Shown: piece after piece, positions 21,098 through 24,951 of the stretch
How positions within the stretch are numbered: the first letter of the stretch is position 1
Layout: every line of letters begins with the position of its first letter
Source of the DNA: JBMNNU01 sp050942695
Lineage (GTDB): Bacteria; Chloroflexota; UBA6077
DNA length: 24,951 nucleotides
Assembly: GCA_050942695.1 (NCBI GenBank)
Contig: JBMNNU010000008.1
Coordinates: forward strand, 1 to 24,951
Direction of reading: 5' to 3'
Program-made: the position numbers and the translations under genes
Notes under the pieces: model-generated
Seen by the model: the letters and a program-made list of their open reading frames with translations, nothing else
What the model was told of the DNA's origin: nothing
Databases searched by the model: none

Positions 21098-22147
21098 ATG
21101 CCAATTGGTGCAAAGCCGACTATCGACCCCGAGCGACTGCAGGTAGCTTACGACCTGCTGCGCGAGGGGGTAACCAGCGGAGAGCTGCCGGTGGGGGCGC
21201 TGGCTGTTGCGAACAGCCAGGAGACGATTCGATGCGAGGCCTACGGCCCCTCGGGTGAGATCGACACCAACAGAATCTTCCTGATCGCCTCCATCACCAA
21301 ACCCATCGTGGCGACGGCCATCATGCAGTTGGTGGAGCGGGGTAGGCTGCTGATCGAGGATCCGGTGGCAACCTATATCCCGGAGTTCGCGGTTAACGGA
21401 AAGGTGGGGGTTAAGGTTTGGCACCTTCTGACCCACACCTCGGGGATGGCGGACGACTATTGGCGCGAGCGGGGCGTGCAGCCGACGCCGCAGAGGAACC
21501 TCGAAGGCGCTCTGCAAACCCACCTGCGCTTTCCGCCGGGCTCCCGCTTCGAGTACTCGAACGTCTCCTACACCATCCTAGGGGAGCTGATAGCTAGATT
21601 GAGCGGCATGAGCTACCAGGATTACCTGCAGGAGCGGGTGTTCCAGCCGGCTGGAATGGTAGACAGCTCTTTTTGCCTAGACGATGAGAATCGTTCGCGC
21701 CTTCTGCCGGTGCTGGATTTCCCCGATTACCCTGGAGGGCCAGAGGGCTTCATCTCACTGGCGCTGCCTGCTGGGGGGATATTAAGCACGGCTGCCGACC
21801 TTGTGGCCTTTGGCCAAGCGTTCCTCAACTGCGGCAAGGGGAGGCAGGGGAGGCTGCTGGGGCCTGCGGCCTTGAAGGTGATGACATCTCTCCAGACCGA
21901 AGGGATTCTCGAGCACAAAAACGGCAGCACGGTGCCCGCTCGCTGGGGCTTGGGCTGGGAGAAAGCCATGCCTGGGGAGGGGAGGCTCCTCTCGCCCGCC
22001 GGGTTCGGACATGGCGGGATGACGGGCGGCTACCTCTGGATTGACCCTGAGTTCGGGCTGGTAGTCGTCTTCCTGACCAACCGGGCGAACCTGGACGGGC
22101 GGAGGCGGAAGTCCATAATCAACGCGGTGATGGCCTCGGTGGTGTAG
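21098..22147 (+). CDS. Beta-lactamase-fold serine hydrolase (class C-like/family VIII esterase)
   Basis: A 349-residue hydrolase of the beta-lactamase (class C)/DD-peptidase family. The catalytic serine motif is S65-I-T-K68 in IASITKPIVATA, the tyrosine motif is Y153-S-N155, and the third motif is H305-G-G307 (FGHGGMTGGYLW) in place of KTG. The HGG form is typical of EstB-like esterases and related peptidases rather than true AmpC enzymes. No signal peptide is seen, so it probably acts in the cytoplasm on esters or amides. The ATG at 21098 follows GAAAGGGG by about eight bases. It is 26 bases downstream of the EamA transporter, suggesting a shared transcript, though a functional link is not evident. 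Antibiotic resistance should not be assumed. Confidence 0.86.
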   Translation: MPIGAKPTIDPERLQVAYDLLREGVTSGELPVGALAVANSQETIRCEAYGPSGEIDTNRIFLIASITKPIVATAIMQLVERGRLLIEDPVATYIPEFAVNGKVGVKVWHLLTHTSGMADDYWRERGVQPTPQRNLEGALQTHLRFPPGSRFEYSNVSYTILGELIARLSGMSYQDYLQERVFQPAGMVDSSFCLDDENRSRLLPVLDFPDYPGGPEGFISLALPAGGILSTAADLVAFGQAFLNCGKGRQGRLLGPAALKVMTSLQTEGILEHKNGSTVPARWGLGWEKAMPGEGRLLSPAGFGHGGMTGGYLWIDPEFGLVVVFLTNRANLDGRRRKSIINAVMASVV

Positions 22148-22170
22148 TCTCTCTTTACTGCCGTGGACGA

Positions 22171-22488
22171 TTAGCGCCGGGAGCGGCCGAAGAGGAGGCT
22201 CACTACCAGGGTCAGGATGATAGCCCCTACCAGAGCGGGGAGGAGGCGCACTCCGAAGAGGGCGGGTCCGATGGGCCCAATCAGTAGGTGGCCGAGCCAT
22301 CCGCCCACCAACCCAGCCAGGGTGGATCCGAGGCAGCCGTACGGCCTATCTCCTAGGACGATCCTGCTGGCTATCCAACCGATGAAGCCCGCAACCAGAA
22401 GGAACAGGGCGAGGTGTATGATGCTGGTGGTTATGCCGATGGCTATGGCTATTAAAAACAGCAGCGCGAGAAGGACGATGATTTCCAT
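22171..22488 (-). CDS. GlsB/YeaQ/YmgE-family small membrane protein
   Basis: A 105-residue, very hydrophobic protein of the transglycosylase-associated (GlsB/YeaQ/YmgE) family, which is linked to envelope stress but has no proven enzyme activity. Three to four membrane segments are visible: 2-25, 27-48 and a glycine-rich block from about 57 to 98. The family signature is GFIGWIASRIVLGDRPYGCLGSTLAGLVGGWLG (34-66). The first helix (VLLALLFLIAIAIG) is an extra N-terminal segment compared with the shortest members. It ends in the basic GRSRR. AGGTG lies six bases before the ATG. It stands alone on the minus strand, convergent with the serine hydrolase gene. Confidence 0.82.
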   Translation of the reverse strand: MEIIVLLALLFLIAIAIGITTSIIHLALFLLVAGFIGWIASRIVLGDRPYGCLGSTLAGLVGGWLGHLLIGPIGPALFGVRLLPALVGAIILTLVVSLLFGRSRR

Positions 22489-22722
22489 GGGAACACCTGT
22501 AAAGCCAAGGATATAGGAGAACTTCCATACACGAGGTTACCATAAAGGGGTACCATGGACCAAAAAGTTAGAGCGGAACTATTGTTATCCACAGATTACA
22601 CATAAAACACAGATTACTTATCTCTGCACCGCGGGATAGGCATGGTTCACGGCCAGGGTGACAGTCTATCTCGTAAAGGCAGGCTTCCTTGATCGCCATG
22701 CCTGGTCCATCCCTAGACCGTC

Positions 22723-22743
22723 ATGCCCGACCTGATCGGGCAT
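22723..22743. repeat. ATGCCCGA/TCGGGCAT hairpin repeat
   Basis: A perfect 8-bp stem, ATGCCCGA (22723-22730) with TCGGGCAT (22736-22743) around CCTGA. It is followed by CCAGGGGTCCA, which pairs with TGGACCCCC near 22797-22805. This resembles intergenic palindromes scattered through many bacterial genomes. Confidence 0.65.
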
Positions 22744-22829
22744 CCAGGGGTCCACGTTGTCGTGTAGGTGTGGCCTCACGAGTAGATGGGACGTCACTGG
22801 ACCCCCGCTTTCGCGATGGTGACGAAAGA

Positions 22830-22889
22830 GACGAGCCCCGACGCTACAGCATTGGACTGTTACACGAACTGACTGTTTGTATGAACCAT
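22830..22889 (-). repeat. MITE-like dispersed repeat, copy 3 (right end missing)
   Basis: On the minus strand it begins ATGGTTCAT and follows copy 1 for 60 bases with three differences. It then breaks off after GGGGCTCGTC, inside the internal stem. At the two sites where copies 1 and 2 differ within this span it agrees with copy 2. Confidence 0.82.
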
Positions 22890-23047
22890 GCCCACCAGAC
22901 TGGCACTCCAACTGTCTATCCACGTGAACCATGCAGCGGGCAAAAAATGGAATGCATAGATATCGCAGAACGAACACAGGGAGTTGAAAAAAATCTGTGT
23001 AATCTGTGAAATCTGTGGATCGGTTCTATTAGAAGCGCTAGGTCAAG

Positions 23048-23554
23048 TCAGTACAGCCAGCTTTTGTACTCTGGGGTCGCTTCCTTCATCTCCTCGTACA
23101 GCCAGACCATGCGGTCGATGAACCACAGCTTGCCGAGAAAAACGAGAGCCGAGCCGAAGAGTGTAGGCCACACTCTGAGGGCGGCAACCCCCCAGACTAC
23201 GAAAGCCCCGCCCACCCCGGAGACCACGTTGAGAAGGTTGGGCAGGAAGCTGTGGTGGCCAGGGATCGGGATGCGGTTACGGTTCAGCCATACACGCTCG
23301 CCTAGCACCGCTTTTGATGCCCAGTTATCGGTCGACCGGGGCTTGCTGAAGATGCGCGGGTTGAGCCAGGTCCAGAGCAGGCTGAGCGCGATGGGGATGA
23401 GCGCCCACCGGCGCAACCATACGCGACTCCAGGCAGCCAGGATGATGAGCGGCAAAGCTGTGAAGCGGGTCCAGACGCTCCACGGGTTGGCGTGTCGCTG
23501 CCAGGTTTCCTCGCTCATGCTGAAGCTTCTCGCGATCTTCTCTTCCAGTGTCAT
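23048..23554 (-). CDS. Small multi-pass membrane protein, DUF6653-like
   Basis: A 168-residue membrane protein of unknown function. It opens with a soluble helix and then the recognisable WQRHANPWSVWTRF (about 19-32), which suggests the DUF6653 group. Hydrophobic segments follow near 33-46, 50-67, 107-123 and 125-142. A central polar loop is rich in tryptophan and arginine (WLNPRIFSKPRSTDNWASKAVLGERVWLNR). The protein ends with a charged tail. The ATG at 23554 is chosen because GGGAGGGG lies four bases before it; a longer in-frame start at 23599 has no such site. It is alone on the minus strand, and function cannot be inferred from its neighbours. The family assignment is from memory of the motif and is moderate. 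Confidence 0.65.
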   Translation of the reverse strand: MTLEEKIARSFSMSEETWQRHANPWSVWTRFTALPLIILAAWSRVWLRRWALIPIALSLLWTWLNPRIFSKPRSTDNWASKAVLGERVWLNRNRIPIPGHHSFLPNLLNVVSGVGGAFVVWGVAALRVWPTLFGSALVFLGKLWFIDRMVWLYEEMKEATPEYKSWLY

Positions 23555-23628
23555 GTAGCCCCTCCCTTCGGGCGATATCGCTTTACCAGTCCGGTTCACC
23601 CCTCCCTGGGGCGCGGGCTGCTGGCCCG

Positions 23629-23652
23629 CTCGTCCTCGTTCTCGTTCTCGTT
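23629..23652. repeat. Tandem hexamer CTCGTY x4 beside a GC hairpin
   Basis: CTCGTC followed by three exact CTCGTT units. It directly adjoins a perfect 6-bp hairpin, GCGGGC (23613-23618) with GCCCGC (23624-23629). It lies upstream of the DUF6653-like gene and is noncoding. Copy number could vary by slippage. Confidence 0.6.
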
Positions 23653-23781
23653 CCGTAAGGCGGTGGGCTAGTCCTCTGCCACTTTGCCGTCAAGCCCCTT
23701 CCCTACACTTACAACTATGCAACGGTCTGCCCGTATCCTGGATGCGGCAAATTGCGGACCTCACGGTTTGCCCTTTTCTAT

Positions 23782-23787
23782 TATAAT
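23782..23787 (+). promoter_or_regulatory. -10 box for the small gene at 23814
   Basis: A perfect TATAAT lies 26 bases before the ATG. No good -35 is found at 16-18 bases upstream. The leader would be about 20 bases, just enough for the strong GGAGGAGGTG ribosome site. Confidence 0.4.
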
Positions 23788-23813
23788 GCTGGCACAGGTG
23801 GAGGAGGTGCCAG

Positions 23814-24155
23814 ATGGCAATTGAAGCTCACGAAATCGAGAAAGGGTTACTGGAGTTCGCTCACCGGTTCAAGCAGGTGATGGCTGAGGAGACCGGGGAG
23901 ATTAAGAAGTTAGGCCGTGCGAAGTACTGGCAGTACGAGCAGTCGCTCAGTCGGTTAGAGGGTGTGCTGGACCCTGGAGACGGGAAAGAGCCGATAAATC
24001 TTAACAACGTCCTATCCAGCATGAGGATGGTACTGGAGGGGTTCGCAGGCAGGCGTACCGAGTCCGAGCCGTACCGCAGGGACGCATCGGTTGAGGAGCG
24101 CCGCTGGTACGTGCAGTGGGGGGATTTCCAGGGCTACAAGAAAGAGGGCGAGTAG
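23814..24155 (+). CDS. Small soluble protein of unknown function
   Basis: A 113-residue, mostly helical and highly charged protein that was not recognised. It starts MAIEAHEIEKGLLEFAHRFKQVMAEE, continues with KYWQYEQSLSRLEGVLDPGDGK, and ends in a tryptophan-containing segment RRWYVQWGDFQGYKKEGE. It has no cysteines, signal peptide or membrane segment. The gene is well supported: a TATAAT box, a very strong ribosome site (GGAGGAGGTG, five bases from the ATG) and coding-like composition to the stop. The next gene begins about 100 bases later from its own promoter, so the two need not be linked in function. Confidence 0.65.
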   Translation: MAIEAHEIEKGLLEFAHRFKQVMAEETGEIKKLGRAKYWQYEQSLSRLEGVLDPGDGKEPINLNNVLSSMRMVLEGFAGRRTESEPYRRDASVEERRWYVQWGDFQGYKKEGE

Positions 24156-24170
24156 CCCGATCCCTCTACA

Positions 24171-24198
24171 TTGACATAGGGGTTAGCCGCAATATAAT
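24171..24198 (+). promoter_or_regulatory. Consensus sigma70-type promoter of the SagB-like gene
   Basis: TTGACA (24171-24176) and TATAAT (24193-24198) are both perfect, separated by 16 bases. The transcript should begin near 24205, about 48 bases before the GTG start. This is the strongest promoter match in the window and starts only 15 bases after the preceding stop codon. Confidence 0.75.
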
Positions 24199-24252
24199 AG
24201 ATGCTAATGATGTTGGCGTAGATCGACTACCGGCCGAGAGCGAGGTGGTGTC

Positions 24253-24951
24253 GTGGGAGCGGCTCGCACACCGGGCTTCAGGATACCCAGGCGGCAGGCG
24301 TTGCTAGCCGGGTCGTTCGGCGCGCTCGGCCTGCTGGCCGGATGGATCATCGCGCCGGGGTCTCGATCAGCCGGCGATCCAGAGGAGGATGCGTCCAGGC
24401 TGTACCATAGGCGAAGCAAATCGAGCCTATCCGGGACGCTGTCCGGCACGCTTCCAGGGTGGAAAAAGGGCCAGGCCAGTAGCCAACAGATCGAACCCGT
24501 CTCCCTCCCACCTGACTTCTCGGATAAAGGTATGAGCCTGGAGGACGCGATCGAGCAGCGCCGCTCGATCAGGGACTATCCGGGCCCCCCGCTCACGCTC
24601 CTGGATATCTCCCGCCTGCTGCACAGGGCCTCGGGCATCACCGAGCCTCAGAGCGGATACCGCGCCGCGCCCTCCGCGGGGGCCCTCTATCCGGTGGACC
24701 TCTATCTGGTCGTGAACAGCGTGGAGGGTCTTACGCCGGGGATCTACCTGTATCGCCCCCGGGGCCATTCGCTGGATGCGATCAGGGAGGGGGATTTCCG
24801 CAATCAACTCTCACTCTTCGCGTTAGGGCAGGGCGTGGTGGCCCGAGCCTCCGCCGTGCTGGTTATGGCCGGGGTCTTCCAGCGGAGTCGGCAGAAGTAC
24901 GGGGAGAGAAGCTATCGATACGTGCTGATCGAGTGCGGCCACATCGCGCAG
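24253..24951 (+). CDS. SagB-type nitroreductase/dehydrogenase, 3' partial
   Basis: The first 233 codons of an FMN-dependent oxidoreductase of the SagB/ThcOx type, cut by the window end. Such enzymes oxidise azolines to azoles in peptide natural products, but many stand-alone members have unknown substrates. The family core is clear: MSLEDAIEQRRSIRDY (nitroreductase start with the RRSIRDY flavin loop), LLDISRLLHRASGIT, then YRAAPSAGALYPVDLYLVV and PGIYLYRP. The N-terminus has IPRRQALLAGSFGALGLLAGW, a twin-arginine followed by a hydrophobic stretch, so it may be exported by the Tat route with its cofactor or anchored in the membrane. The GTG start at 24253 follows GAGGTG by five to six bases and the promoter at 24171-24198. 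No precursor peptide or cyclodehydratase gene is seen in the window. Confidence 0.85.
   Translation, partial: MGAARTPGFRIPRRQALLAGSFGALGLLAGWIIAPGSRSAGDPEEDASRLYHRRSKSSLSGTLSGTLPGWKKGQASSQQIEPVSLPPDFSDKGMSLEDAIEQRRSIRDYPGPPLTLLDISRLLHRASGITEPQSGYRAAPSAGALYPVDLYLVVNSVEGLTPGIYLYRPRGHSLDAIREGDFRNQLSLFALGQGVVARASAVLVMAGVFQRSRQKYGERSYRYVLIECGHIAQ

Larger units (their letters stand above)
22587..23020. repeat. Nested inverted-repeat island
   Basis: The outermost pair is ATCCACAGATT at 22587-22597, inverted at 23010-23020; both ends carry further AATCTGTG-type units in tandem. Next inward is CATGGTTCACG (22641-22651), with its exact inverse CGTGAACCATG at 22923-22933. Inside lie a hairpin repeat (22723-22743 and the GGTCCA/TGGACC arms) and copy 3 of the dispersed repeat. 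The pattern looks like repeats inserted into repeats. Confidence 0.7.
22489..23047. other. Gene-free nested repeat region
   Basis: About 560 bases without a believable gene. The first 100 bases are the leader and promoter area of the GlsB-type gene. The remainder (22587-23020) is a set of inverted repeats nested inside one another, including the inverted third copy of the ATGGTTCAC-ended repeat. Confidence 0.6.

Noticed and set aside
21098..22147. Beta-lactam resistance from the serine hydrolase
   Set aside because: The third motif is HGG rather than KTG and no signal peptide is seen, which fits family VIII esterase-like enzymes better.
23629..23652. Tandem hexamers considered as a CRISPR or origin-type iteron array
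   Set aside because: There are only four 6-bp units with no spacers, no cas genes and no replication initiator nearby.

Overview
The window is about 25 kb of bacterial DNA with moderately high GC. It carries ordinary housekeeping and accessory genes, no phage, plasmid or CRISPR signature, and an unusual amount of short repetitive, hairpin-forming DNA between genes. The best guess for the source is an uncultured Chloroflexota-like bacterium (Anaerolineae/Dehalococcoidia type). This rests on an HPRT fused to a nuclease-like domain, an ArsA ATPase with an HSP20-like tail, an anaerobe-type cysteine-rich ferredoxin, frequent TTG/GTG starts and abundant dispersed palindromes. It is inference, not proof. 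Readable promoters are sigma70-like, including several extended -10 boxes.

Layout. 1-3.4 kb: 3' part of a class B penicillin-binding protein, a MITE-like repeat, then a nuclease-like/HPRT fusion with its terminator. 3.4-5.0 kb: a minus-strand membrane glycosyltransferase. 5.2-7.0 kb: second repeat copy, a YchF-type GTPase/ATPase, a purine/pyrimidine-skewed hairpin repeat, and a cyclophilin-like small protein. 7.1-8.6 kb (minus): an ArsA-family ATPase followed by a small unknown protein. 8.9-11.9 kb: a uroporphyrinogen-decarboxylase-family protein, paired hairpins, an MscS channel and a convergent ChbG/YdjC deacetylase. 12.1-13.4 kb (minus): a multi-cluster Fe-S protein. 13.7-15.3 kb: an AspT/YidE-type transporter with RCK_C domains.

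15.5-19.6 kb is the most coherent module. A minus-strand aminotransferase and a CoA-acylating (methyl)malonate-semialdehyde dehydrogenase are divergent from a MerR-XRE-cupin regulator. The shared intergenic region holds a well-formed promoter (TTGACA-N17-TACAGT) surrounded by repeated TACTGTAA/TTGCA motifs. A simple reading is a beta-alanine or beta-aminoisobutyrate (pyrimidine or valine breakdown) operon controlled by its divergent regulator.

19.6-25 kb: a gene-free hairpin field, an EamA transporter with a beta-lactamase-fold serine hydrolase, a GlsB/YeaQ/YmgE membrane protein, a nested inverted-repeat island (22.6-23.0 kb), a small membrane protein, a small unknown protein, and the 5' part of a SagB-type nitroreductase behind a consensus promoter. 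Both window ends cut genes.

No single new defence or biosynthetic system is evident. The points most worth pursuing are the nuclease-HPRT fusion, the operator array of the three-domain regulator, the ATGGTTCAC-ended repeat family, and the covarying hairpins that share an invariant 11-nt loop.
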